NCBI GenBank assembly: GCA_964649415.1
Contig: CAZYSK010000017.1
Location: 26,666-90,665 of the forward strand
DNA from: CAZYSK01 sp964649415
GTDB taxonomy: Bacteria > Chloroflexota > Anaerolineae > B4-G1
DNA: 64,000 nucleotides
Direction: 5' to 3'
Numbering within the stretch: the first letter of the stretch is position 1; each line of letters begins with the position of its first letter. The notes below the pieces were generated by a model, which saw only the letters and a program-made list of their open reading frames with translations, ran no database searches and was not told the origin of the DNA. Below, piece by piece: positions 25,732 to 33,613 of this stretch. The position numbers were made by a program, and so were the translations under genes.

Positions 25732-26568
25732 ATGAAGCCATCACGTATAACTCTCGTCTGGCCCAGGTTGGTTGTCGGATTGTTCTGGGCCTACGCACTG
25801 CTCAATACGTACTTTGTCCTCACCCCGGTGCTGGGGGCCGCACCATCTGTGGCATACATGCTCGTGGCGCTTCTCCTGGGCGGTTTCAGCCTCAGCCACG
25901 CGATCTACACGCTGGGTCCACGGCACGCCTTGGCCATGTTTGCCCTCACTGCGCTCATCAGCCTGACGTTCGAGGCAGTGGGGGTCGCCACCGGCGCGAT
26001 CTACGGCCCATATCACTACACGGACCGCCTGGGTCCCCAAGTATTCGACGTGCCGCTGGCCGTTCCGTTGAGCTGGTTCATGGTCATCTATCCCTGTTAT
26101 GCCATGGCCAACTACCTCGGTGACGGGCGCGTGGTCAGCAAGGCACGGCCTGGGCCAGGCCGGCTGGTCGGGTTGACCGCGCTCAGCGCGATGTTGATGA
26201 CAGCCTGGGACCTGGTGCTCGATCCGCAGATGGTCTTCTACGGCAACTGGGTGTGGCACGTCGAGGGGGCCTATTTCGGTATCCCGGTGCAGAACTACAT
26301 CGGTTGGCTGGCGACCACCCTGGCGGTGTATCTGGCCTACCGGGCGCTGGAGACACGCTGGCCACCGCGGCCATTGGGGACGGCCTCGCCCGCCTTTGCA
26401 CGCCTTCCCCTGATCATATACGCGTTGCTGGCTTTCGGTTACGCCGTCGGCTATGTGCTCCTGGGCCGCCCGGCGCTGGCGCTCATCGCGCTGTTTGCCA
26501 TGGGGACACCCTGCCTGGCCGCGCTGTTGCGGGCCACCAACCAGCAGGACGCGCGTCGAAGAAAATAG
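25732..26568 (+). CDS. Carotenoid biosynthesis protein (CruF/DUF422 family)
   Basis: A 278-aa polytopic membrane protein with about seven helices. FEAVGVATGAIYGPYHYTD, MVIYPCYAMANYLGD, AWDLVLDPQMV and WVWHVEGAYFGIPVQNYIGW are hallmarks of the CruF / DUF422 family. Its members hydrate the ends of acyclic carotenoids such as bacterioruberin-type precursors. No other carotenoid gene is adjacent. The geranylgeranyl-reductase-type gene at 33614 may belong to related isoprenoid chemistry. It is followed 9 bp later by the signal peptidase gene. Confidence 0.82.
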   Translation: MKPSRITLVWPRLVVGLFWAYALLNTYFVLTPVLGAAPSVAYMLVALLLGGFSLSHAIYTLGPRHALAMFALTALISLTFEAVGVATGAIYGPYHYTDRLGPQVFDVPLAVPLSWFMVIYPCYAMANYLGDGRVVSKARPGPGRLVGLTALSAMLMTAWDLVLDPQMVFYGNWVWHVEGAYFGIPVQNYIGWLATTLAVYLAYRALETRWPPRPLGTASPAFARLPLIIYALLAFGYAVGYVLLGRPALALIALFAMGTPCLAALLRATNQQDARRRK

Positions 26569-26576
26569 GAGCGCAT

Positions 26577-27155
26577 ATGCCCAACATCGAACGAACGAGT
26601 GACATCGGGCGCACAGAGCGTCGCTCCGCGTGCCCCCTCGGACGTCTGTTGCTGCGGGCCTTGTGGGATCTAGCGAGCACGGTCGTGCCGGCCGTCTTGA
26701 TTGCCCTGTGTGTCAACGTCTTTGTGGCACAGGCCACGGAGATAGAAGGGCCGAGCATGCAGCCCAACCTGTACTACGATCAGTGGGTGGTCTTGGACAA
26801 GGCCACTTTCCGATTCTTCCGCGCGCCTCGGCGGGGGGACGTGGTGACCTTCACCATTCCGGGCCAGGAGCAGGCCCTGATCAAGCGCGTAGTGGGATTG
26901 CCCGGAGAGACTGTGGAAGTGCGGGATGGAGAGGTTTTCATCAACGGCCAGCTATTGGAAGAGCATTGGCTCACCTGCCAGGGCGGGCCGAACTATCCGC
27001 CGCAGGTGGTGCCGCCGTCGCACCTCTTCGTCCTCGGCGACAATCGCCCCAATTCCCAGGACTCCCGGTATTTCGGCCCCGTGCCCACAGATCGAATCAG
27101 CGGGCGGGCATTGCTCGTCTGCTGGCCGTTGGACCAGGTCAAGCCGGTGCGCTAG
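26577..27155 (+). CDS. lepB: Signal peptidase I
   Basis: A 192-aa type I signal peptidase. One membrane helix lies at about 30-52. The catalytic Ser is near residue 60 in IEGPSMQPN and the catalytic Lys near 103 in ALIKRVVGLPG. VLGDNRPNSQDSRYFGPV is the conserved box E. The start chosen is ATG 26577 after TAGGAG, rather than a much longer reading frame overlapping the upstream gene. It removes signal peptides on the outer face of the membrane. Confidence 0.93.
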   Translation: MPNIERTSDIGRTERRSACPLGRLLLRALWDLASTVVPAVLIALCVNVFVAQATEIEGPSMQPNLYYDQWVVLDKATFRFFRAPRRGDVVTFTIPGQEQALIKRVVGLPGETVEVRDGEVFINGQLLEEHWLTCQGGPNYPPQVVPPSHLFVLGDNRPNSQDSRYFGPVPTDRISGRALLVCWPLDQVKPVR

Positions 27156-27236
27156 GCCAATACCCGCTCAAGAAGACGGCGTCGGCGCAGGTGCTGGCAC
27201 CACCGGGAAACGATAAATCGCGTCCGTATTCACCGC

Positions 27237-28088
27237 TCATGGAGACGGTGCCGGAGTAGGTGTTGCCACGGGGCTCGCCTCCAGCGTTCCCTCTCCGGCA
27301 GCCGGCAGCGTGGCAGGCAGCACCAGGTCCATCACGTCGGCCCAGAGCGATTCCAGCTCCGGCGTGACGCGGAAGGATCGCTCCTCAATCAGCCGCTGCA
27401 GCCCTGCCATCCGGCTCCTCAACTCTGTGAGCGTCTCCGCCCGTTCCGGCATCAGTGCCATTGCCTGGTCCAGGTGGCCCATTGCCAGCGTCAAGGTGTC
27501 CCGCGCGTTTCTGGAGTTGTCTTCCAGCAGCAACAACCTGACTTTCACCAGGTCCTGTGCCGTTTGGAGCAGGGCCAGCCGCCCTTCGAGTCCCTCCGTC
27601 CGCTCGACCACCCCATCGGTCCGTTCACTCAAGTCGTTGATGGCGCTGTCCAGGTAGGAACGAGTGACCTGCGCTGCGTCCTGCTGTGATTCCAGCCCTT
27701 CCTCGGCCTGGGCGATGCGGAGATCCAGTTGCTGAACTTGCCCTGCGACATCCTCGGCACCCTGCGCCTGGACGTCGGCATCCGCCCTCTGTGCGTCCAC
27801 TTTTGTCTCCAGGGCAGCGATGCGCTCCTGCAACGCGCGGTTCTCATCCTGCAGGCGGGCCTGTTCCTGTGCCACGCGCTGCTCCAACGCGGCAAGGCGG
27901 GCGGTGTTCTGTTGCACCGGCTCCACCAGCGTGGTGTACACCCATGGTGCGCCGAAGTAGAGCGCTCCACCGATCAGCACACCCAGAATCAGGATGAACA
28001 GCAGGCGAAGCAAGACGCGGAAGACACTCCCAATGGCCCGGAGAAAGGGGCTCCCGGTTGGTTCTGTGGTCGGTTGTTCGTACGTCAT
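27237..28088 (-). CDS. Membrane-anchored coiled-coil protein
   Basis: A 283-aa protein not assigned to a named family. One N-terminal membrane helix lies at about 24-47 (LLRLLFILILGVLIGGALYFG). A long coiled coil follows at about 58-190, full of Gln, Glu and Ala heptads (RVAQEQARLQDENRALQERI). A helical C-terminus is followed by a short Pro/Ala/Thr tail. AGAAGGAGG precedes the ATG. It lies 15 bp after a gene of very similar plan, which suggests a functional pair in the membrane or envelope. Confidence 0.7.
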   Translation of the reverse strand: MTYEQPTTEPTGSPFLRAIGSVFRVLLRLLFILILGVLIGGALYFGAPWVYTTLVEPVQQNTARLAALEQRVAQEQARLQDENRALQERIAALETKVDAQRADADVQAQGAEDVAGQVQQLDLRIAQAEEGLESQQDAAQVTRSYLDSAINDLSERTDGVVERTEGLEGRLALLQTAQDLVKVRLLLLEDNSRNARDTLTLAMGHLDQAMALMPERAETLTELRSRMAGLQRLIEERSFRVTPELESLWADVMDLVLPATLPAAGEGTLEASPVATPTPAPSP

Positions 28089-28102
28089 GGTTGCACCTCC
28101 TT

Positions 28103-29245
28103 CTACTGGGCCGGTGTCGGGGTTTCCGCCGGCGATTCAGGCGTCGCATCGCTCGCCGGCTCGTCTCCGAAGAATTCCTGCAGCAGTGCCTGGAGCTGAC
28201 TGAAGAACGTGGTCATCCGCCCCACCTGGGTCTGTGTTGCCGAGAGTTCCTCGGATACGCCCGCCAAGTCGCCCTCCACAGCCTCGATCTGTTCCTCAAG
28301 CGCCGTCGTCGCTTGACTCAGTGTGTCCACGGCGGACTCCGCTCCCTCCACGCGGGCGGCCAGGCTGTCTAGCACGTCCAGCCGTTCCCTGAGCCCGTCA
28401 ACCTCTGTCCGCAGGGAGTCCGTCTCGGCAGCCAGGTTGTCCACGTGGTTCCGTATGTCGAGCACAGCCTGGCTGTTGCCGATGTCCAGCGAGCCGTTGA
28501 TGCCAGAGAGCACCAGCAGCGTGAAGAGCATGCCCAGCAGTCCGCCCAACAACGCGGACCAGAGCCACGACAGATTCCATCTCCCAGCAGCCCTTCTCCC
28601 AGGCGGCTTTCGGACCGGTGCAGGGGCGGGGGGTATCGCCTTGGGCTCCGTCGGAGCAGGTGAAGTCGCCTTCTCGGGCATGCCTTCGGGCGCTGGTGGG
28701 CGCGATTCCTGCTCCCCTGCGGGTCCCAACTCAGCCTCAAGCGGTGGTTTCTCCTCCAGCGCTGGAGCCGCTGTGGAGACCTCAGCCGGCGCAGGGACGC
28801 GCGCTTCAGGCGCAGCTTCACCGGCTTCGGGCGAGGGCTCCAGGCCGAGCGCTGGCGTCGCCGGGGGAGGAAAAACCGCCTCGGGCGGCAGCACTGGCGG
28901 CGGCAACTCTGCCGACGGCGACTCTGCCGCGACCTCCTCCACCAGAATGTCCTCGTCAACGAGCGGCGAGGATGGCTCGGACGGTGTGGCGATCAACCGC
29001 CCGGCCAGTCGCTCATAGGCTGCATGGCTGATGCCAGCGACGGCGACGACGTCCTCAGGGGACCCAAAGTCTCCCTGTTCCTCCCGATAGGCCACGATGC
29101 GCCGGGCCAGCGCCGCGCCAACGCCGGGGAGCGCCTTCAGTTCCGCCGCCGTGGCCCGATTGAGGTCCACCGGGGATGGTTTCTCGAACTCCACGCCGGT
29201 GTCTGCTTCTTGGGCTGTTTCTTGGGCCTGGGTTTCAGCGTCCAT
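28103..29245 (-). CDS. Helix-hairpin-helix, membrane-anchored coiled-coil protein
   Basis: A 380-aa protein. Residues of about 20-85 are a ComEA-like helix-hairpin-helix region (VDLNRATAAELKALPGVGAALA, split by its two hairpins). A Pro/Ala/Glu-rich region of about 130 residues is followed by one membrane helix near 220-240 (WSALLGGLLGMLFTLLVL). A coiled coil completes the protein. The DNA-binding-type domain would lie inside the cell and the coiled coil outside. The ATG at 29245 follows GGAAGGAG. The partner gene downstream shares the anchor-plus-coil plan. The role is unknown. Confidence 0.75.
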   Translation of the reverse strand: MDAETQAQETAQEADTGVEFEKPSPVDLNRATAAELKALPGVGAALARRIVAYREEQGDFGSPEDVVAVAGISHAAYERLAGRLIATPSEPSSPLVDEDILVEEVAAESPSAELPPPVLPPEAVFPPPATPALGLEPSPEAGEAAPEARVPAPAEVSTAAPALEEKPPLEAELGPAGEQESRPPAPEGMPEKATSPAPTEPKAIPPAPAPVRKPPGRRAAGRWNLSWLWSALLGGLLGMLFTLLVLSGINGSLDIGNSQAVLDIRNHVDNLAAETDSLRTEVDGLRERLDVLDSLAARVEGAESAVDTLSQATTALEEQIEAVEGDLAGVSEELSATQTQVGRMTTFFSQLQALLQEFFGDEPASDATPESPAETPTPAQ

Positions 29246-29391
29246 AGGTTTCTCCTTCCCTGTGAGAACCTCTGCACTGGTGGTATGCGTTCTTCGCATT
29301 TTCAGCAGCGAACCCGTCACGAAAAACGCGGGCGCTCTGATTATAGGCGTCATCGCCAGAGAGCGCAAATCCGATACGCGCCAACCCCCGG

Positions 29392-29419
29392 TTGCCTGAT
29401 TCCGGCAGCGTGGTATACT
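29392..29419 (+). promoter_or_regulatory. Promoter for the homocysteine methyltransferase gene
   Basis: TTGCCT at 29392-29397, 16-bp spacer, TATACT at 29414-29419. The leader of about 100 nt contains a long hairpin (ACGTCAGGC paired with GCCTGTTGACGT) that may be regulatory. Confidence 0.5.
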
Positions 29420-29526
29420 CTGCTACAGGTCATCCGGCAGATGCAAACGCCGACGTCAGGCATATCGGCCGGGCGATAGCCTGTTGACGTGACGAGTGGG
29501 TTTTTCCAATCCGACGGGGGACTGCA

Positions 29527-30408
29527 ATGGAGGATATCGTCTCAAGGCTAATAGGGGGAGGCGTCGTCGTCGCCGACGGCGCGATGGGCACCATGCTGCA
29601 GGCCGCCGGCTTGCCACCCGGCGAAGCGCCCGAAGTCTGGCTGCTCGAAAACGCCGAGGCCGTGTGCGGCGTACACCGTGCATACGTCGAGGCCGGGTCC
29701 GACCTGATTCTCACGTGTACATTCGGCGGAACGCGGGCACGTCTGGAGCAGGCAGGTCTGGGAGACCGCGTGGCCGAGGTCAACCGGCGGGCGGTCGAGA
29801 TCGCTCGCGAGGCCGTGGGCGGCGTGGGATACGTGGCCGGCGACATCGGCCCGCTGGGGCAGTTCCTGGCCCCGCTGGGCGAGCTCACGTACGAGCAGGC
29901 GGTTGAGCTCTTCGCCGAGCAGGCCGCAGCGCTGGCCCAGGCCGGCGCGGACGTGCTCTACGTCGAGACGATGTCCGCCTTGAACGAGGCGCGCGCTGCC
30001 GTCGAGGGGGCACTCCAGGCCGGGGATGGCAAGCCCGTGTTCGCGACGCTCTCCTTCGACACCCACGGGCGGACGAACATGGGAGTACGCCCAGAGCAGG
30101 CAGCGGAGGCGTTGCAGGCGCTGGGGGTGGCGGCGCTCGGCGCCAACTGCGGCGCGACGCTGGAGATGACCAGGGAGGCCGTCGCGAAGATGCACGAGGT
30201 CGCGCCCCAGGCTCCCCTCATCGCCAAGCCCAACGCCGGCCTACCGCGCCTGGTGGACGACGATGTGGTGTACGACGCCACGCCGGAGGATATGGCGGAA
30301 TACGCCCGCAGGTTCGTCGCGCTGGGGGCACGGGTGGTGGGGGCCTGCTGCGGCTCGACCCCGGCGCACATCGCCGCTATCGCAGCGGCAGTGAAGGGCC
30401 AAGAGTAA
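29527..30408 (+). CDS. Homocysteine S-methyltransferase family protein
   Basis: A 293-aa zinc-dependent methyltransferase barrel of the betaine-homocysteine / MetH N-terminal group, which moves a methyl group to homocysteine to make methionine. VVADGAMGTMLQ opens the domain. The zinc cysteines are in LGANCGAT and GACCGSTPAHI. The cobalamin and folate domains of full MetH are absent, so it either uses another methyl donor or works with separate subunits. It stands alone behind its own promoter. Confidence 0.85.
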   Translation: MEDIVSRLIGGGVVVADGAMGTMLQAAGLPPGEAPEVWLLENAEAVCGVHRAYVEAGSDLILTCTFGGTRARLEQAGLGDRVAEVNRRAVEIAREAVGGVGYVAGDIGPLGQFLAPLGELTYEQAVELFAEQAAALAQAGADVLYVETMSALNEARAAVEGALQAGDGKPVFATLSFDTHGRTNMGVRPEQAAEALQALGVAALGANCGATLEMTREAVAKMHEVAPQAPLIAKPNAGLPRLVDDDVVYDATPEDMAEYARRFVALGARVVGACCGSTPAHIAAIAAAVKGQE

Positions 30409-30514
30409 GGACTGAAACGCCCGCCGGCTGAACAGTGTTGGGGCCTTCGCTCCGACGACAACACGAAACCTGGCACCTCATTACGTAGCGGCAAACCCTT
30501 GTGGTCGCTCTCTT

Positions 30515-30539
30515 GGGCAGGTACAAGACCTGCCCCTAC
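30515..30539. repeat. Family E palindrome between convergent genes
   Basis: GGGCAGGTACAAGACCTGCCCC followed by TAC. It is the same element as at 22708 (reverse orientation) and 34827. It sits between the ends of the homocysteine methyltransferase and FAD oxidoreductase genes. Confidence 0.7.
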
Positions 30540-30580
30540 CCTGATCTATTGAGAGGATACAGGGTTTCAGGTTTTCAGCC

Positions 30581-31756
30581 TCAAGCCAGCCTCCCGGCCG
30601 ACAGAATACCCGGCGCGGTGTCGTGAAGCATCAACTCCAGCAGTTGCTCTGCCACGGCGAAGGCCCACGCCAAGCCCCGGCCTCCGAAGCCCACCGCAAA
30701 GTATACCTGCGGCAGGTCGGGAAGCCGGCCCACCAGCGGCAGGCCATCGGGGGTGAATCCCATGACACCGGACCAACGGCTGACCTCGGCCGTTTCAACC
30801 TCGGGAAAGTGTCGCGACGCGAGTTGGATCAGCCCAGTATGCACCACGTCGTCCAGCTCGCTCTCCGGCGACTTCGCCCTCGCCCGCGATGGGGAGCGAG
30901 CAGGATGCTCGCGGTCCGCGGCGGATTGAGGACGGGCGTGCGGGCGTCGCCAGCCGCCCAGTAGCAGTCTACGGTCGGGCAGTTGACGGCAATACTCGTA
31001 GCCGTAGTTGGCGCAGCAGGGCTGTTTCAGCACATGTCCGGCCAGAGGCTCGGTGGCCAAAATGAGGCTGCGGATCGGCGCCACCTTGTCGGTGAAATAG
31101 AAATCAAGCAGCGGGGCATAGCCGTTGATCGCCAGCACGACGGCGCGGCACAGCACCGTGCGGCCCTGCGCCCAGACCCGCACGCCGCCCCTCTCCGGTT
31201 CCATGCCGTAGACTTCCGTCCCTTCGTGGACTGTCGCATTGCTCGCGGATAGGAGCGCCTGCGTGAGCGCAGCGGCGTCCACCGTCACGTCGTCGGGATA
31301 GTGCAAAGCGGCCCGGAAGCCCCGGTCCAGGGGGTCATCGGCATCGAATCGGACGTCGAAACCGTCCTCCCGCATCAGCGCGGCGGATTCGTCCAATGCC
31401 TCGGCCTCGATGTCATCAACGGCCAGGGCGAGACTGCCGGTGTGCGCGAGGGGCACCCCCATGCGGTCGGCAGCCTCAACCAGAAGGCTCCGCCCCTCGA
31501 CAGTGAGCGCCCAGATGTCGCGCGCCCGCTGGCGGCCATAGGCAGAGACCGCCCAGTTGTAGTGGCCGGCAGGCCCTGTCAACACCATCCCGGCACTGCG
31601 CCCGGTCGCGCCCCCGGCCACGCTCTGTGCATCGAGAACCGCCGTGTCGAACCCCTCACGGACCAGGCGCGCGGTAACTGCCGCTCCCTCCAGCCCGGCC
31701 CCGACGACGATCACGTCGCAGGCGTCTGCCCGTTTCTGTTCTTGTCCAGCCCACAT
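30581..31756 (-). CDS. FAD-dependent oxidoreductase (DAO family)
   Basis: A 391-aa D-amino-acid-oxidase/glycine-oxidase-type flavoprotein. The FAD-binding motif is DVIVVGAGLEGAAVTARLVREG, close to the N-terminus. The C-terminal GFTPDGLPLVGRLP and YFAVGFGGRGLAWAF are the usual flavin-contacting end. About 27 residues near residue 275 (HARPQSAADREHPARSPSR) are foreign to the family and coincide with a short palindromic repeat. The ATG at 31756 has GGGAGGCG upstream. The substrate is probably a primary or secondary amine. Confidence 0.8.
   Translation of the reverse strand: MWAGQEQKRADACDVIVVGAGLEGAAVTARLVREGFDTAVLDAQSVAGGATGRSAGMVLTGPAGHYNWAVSAYGRQRARDIWALTVEGRSLLVEAADRMGVPLAHTGSLALAVDDIEAEALDESAALMREDGFDVRFDADDPLDRGFRAALHYPDDVTVDAAALTQALLSASNATVHEGTEVYGMEPERGGVRVWAQGRTVLCRAVVLAINGYAPLLDFYFTDKVAPIRSLILATEPLAGHVLKQPCCANYGYEYCRQLPDRRLLLGGWRRPHARPQSAADREHPARSPSRARAKSPESELDDVVHTGLIQLASRHFPEVETAEVSRWSGVMGFTPDGLPLVGRLPDLPQVYFAVGFGGRGLAWAFAVAEQLLELMLHDTAPGILSAGRLA
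30896..30912. repeat. Palindrome inside the FAD oxidoreductase gene (family F)
   Basis: GCGAGCA-GGA-TGCTCGC, a perfect 7-bp stem with a 3-nt loop. It lies within an in-frame stretch (about 30870-30935) that codes for the Arg/Ala/Ser-rich insert. Confidence 0.6.
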
Positions 31757-31781
31757 CGTTTCTGCGCCTCCCGCTTCTATT

Positions 31782-32972
31782 CTACCCAACTCCCGGTTTC
31801 TGCGCCACTGCGGTCAGCACCTGGTAGCGGTTGCCGGCGCAGGCCGTTGCAACGTTGCCGAAGACCTCCTGGATGTGATCGCGATAGCGCAGGAAGCGGT
31901 TGGCTACCAGGAACAGCCGCCCACCAGGGCGCAGCACCCGCGCCGCATCACGCACGAATTGGCACGCTACCTCGTAGTCCACGCCCACGCCCTGGTGGAA
32001 CGGGGGGTTGGTGATCACTACGTCGAAACGGCGATCCAGCACAGCGGCACCGCAGTCGGACGGCAGCACCTCCGCGTTGGTGACCCCGTTCGCCACCAGC
32101 GTAAGGCGGGCCGCGTCAACCGCGCGGATGTCTGCATCCACGAGCACGCTGCGGCCTCCCGGCGCGCGGCGCGCCGCCGCCAGTCCGGCCAAACCCGTTC
32201 CACATCCCAGGTCCAGGACGCACGCATCCGCCTGGATCTCCATCGCGCTCACAAGCACCTCGGTGCCCGCGTCCAGCCGGTCCCAGGCGAAAACCCCAGG
32301 CTTGCTCACCAACGTGGTCTCCGTGCCATCCAGGGTGATGGTGCGAGTCACGACAAGATCCTCAGGAGAAGGTAGCTCCAGGCACTGCACGCCAGCGGCT
32401 GCGTCCGGCTTGATCGCCATCGCGACGTGATAGCCCTTCTTCTGCCGCACCACGCCGCACCGTCCGAACACCCCGCGCGCATATTCGATAGCCCCTTTGA
32501 CGCCAGCCCGCTTGCCAGCGACGAAATACAGAAGACCGCCCGGCGAGAGCACCGCGGCCGCACCACGGATCAGTTGCTCCTGCACGGCCCGGCCACGCGG
32601 CAGGTGGCTCAGCACCAGATCGAACGTGGGCGATAGCCCTGTGACACCATCCGAGAGCTGTACCGAGGCATCAGCCACGCCGTTGGCCTTCAGCGTGCGC
32701 TCGGCACAGGCTATTGCCGTCACGCTGCAGTCAACGAGCGTGACGCGCCCGCGTGGTGCCAGGACGCTGGCAGCCGCACCGATGACGCCCGTGCCACAGC
32801 CCAGATCGAGCACGCGACTGTCTGGCTGGCAGTCGGCCACCTCGAGCAGCGCTGCGGTGCCCGGATTCAGCCTATCCCACGACCAGACGCCTGGCTTACC
32901 CGCGACGGTGATCCGGTGATCTCGCGCCTCGACCGTGAACTCGCGAAACGTGTAGTAGTCAGCCACTCTCAT
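31782..32972 (-). CDS. RsmC-like methyltransferase with two tandem domains
   Basis: A 396-aa protein made of two methyltransferase (MTS) domains, as in 16S rRNA m2G1207 methyltransferase RsmC. Both have the SAM loop VLDLGCGTG. The C-terminal domain keeps the catalytic NPPFHQG motif. The N-terminal domain has SHLPRG there instead, so it is probably a degenerate, RNA-binding copy. Each half also carries KPGVxxWDRL. Its stop overlaps the extended upstream end of the FAD oxidoreductase frame. The exact substrate is unproven. Confidence 0.8.
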   Translation of the reverse strand: MRVADYYTFREFTVEARDHRITVAGKPGVWSWDRLNPGTAALLEVADCQPDSRVLDLGCGTGVIGAAASVLAPRGRVTLVDCSVTAIACAERTLKANGVADASVQLSDGVTGLSPTFDLVLSHLPRGRAVQEQLIRGAAAVLSPGGLLYFVAGKRAGVKGAIEYARGVFGRCGVVRQKKGYHVAMAIKPDAAAGVQCLELPSPEDLVVTRTITLDGTETTLVSKPGVFAWDRLDAGTEVLVSAMEIQADACVLDLGCGTGLAGLAAARRAPGGRSVLVDADIRAVDAARLTLVANGVTNAEVLPSDCGAAVLDRRFDVVITNPPFHQGVGVDYEVACQFVRDAARVLRPGGRLFLVANRFLRYRDHIQEVFGNVATACAGNRYQVLTAVAQKPGVG

Positions 32973-33108
32973 TCAGAACAGCCAGCGCTCCGGTCGGCGT
33001 CAAGGCCTCCACGACATCGCTGGCCCTTTCCCTCCGTTGCCTGTCCCACGTGAGCAGGTAGGCTCCCTCCTGCTGCGCCAGGGCCGCGTAGACTGCGCAG
33101 ATATCACC
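32959..33108 (-). pseudogene. C-terminal remnant of a PIN-domain (VapC-like) protein
   Basis: In the frame read through 33108-32959 the translation DICAVYAALAQQEGAYLLTWDR followed by RQRRERA and ALTPTGALAV resembles the C-terminal third of PIN nucleases (Asp, Ala-rich helix, LLTWDR). No N-terminal acidic residues or antitoxin gene exist upstream, where the RidA gene takes over. It is probably a toxin-antitoxin remnant. Assignment is by motif only. Confidence 0.4.
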
Positions 33109-33526
33109 CGTCGTCAACGACGATCGGATCGGAACAATACGCGTCGGCCTCCGTTTCGACCAGCCAGCCGGCGTCGATGAAGCCCTTGACCTCGACGAAG
33201 GTACAGGCTGGCCGGATCCCGGAGAACAACTCCCCATGGGCCTTCGCCGCCTCTTCCCACTTCGAGATGTCTTTGAGCATGATGCGCGTGCGAATCACGT
33301 CTTCGAGCTGTCCCCCGGCCCCTTCGATTGCCTTTCGCATGATCTCCAGGCAATACTTCGTCTGGCCATACACGTCGTCAGGACACGCGGTCGAGCCATC
33401 CGGGGCGATCGCTGCCGTGCCAGACACGGCGATGACGTTTCCGATCCTTACCGCTCTTGAGAAGCCGATGGGTTCCTCCATCGGAGAACCTGACGACACG
33501 TTTTTCCTTGCTATCCGCGGACACAT
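33104..33526 (-). CDS. RidA/YjgF family protein
   Basis: A 140-aa RidA-type enamine/imine deaminase that protects against reactive 2-aminoacrylate-like intermediates. KNVSSGSPMEEPIGFSRAVRIG and AVSGTAAIAPDG are family-typical. The Arg in RTRIMLKDI and CTFVEVKGFIDAGWLVE form the usual active-site cleft region. The usual start would be at or just before ARKNVSS, but the only nearby ATG (33526) lies inside a palindromic repeat of family C, with GGAGGGTGAGGG upstream. Length is otherwise normal. Confidence 0.85.
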   Translation of the reverse strand: MCPRIARKNVSSGSPMEEPIGFSRAVRIGNVIAVSGTAAIAPDGSTACPDDVYGQTKYCLEIMRKAIEGAGGQLEDVIRTRIMLKDISKWEEAAKAHGELFSGIRPACTFVEVKGFIDAGWLVETEADAYCSDPIVVDDG

Positions 33527-33537
33527 GACCAAAGTCC
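33514..33537. repeat. Family C unit at the 5' end of the RidA gene
   Basis: TCCGCGGACACATGACC-AAAGTCC matches the 21-bp rimO unit plus flanking bases with about three differences in 24. It contains the ATG proposed as the RidA start. Confidence 0.6.
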
Positions 33538-33613
33538 CCCTCACCCTCCTACGTTCCCACGCCTGGGTGCCTGCATCCACGTGACGTCACGCGCGCGGCG
33601 CAGGCGGCTGCGC

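Noticed and set aside
29420..29526. SAM or cobalamin riboswitch before the homocysteine methyltransferase
   Set aside because: Only one long hairpin is seen; the conserved core sequences of these riboswitches were not found.
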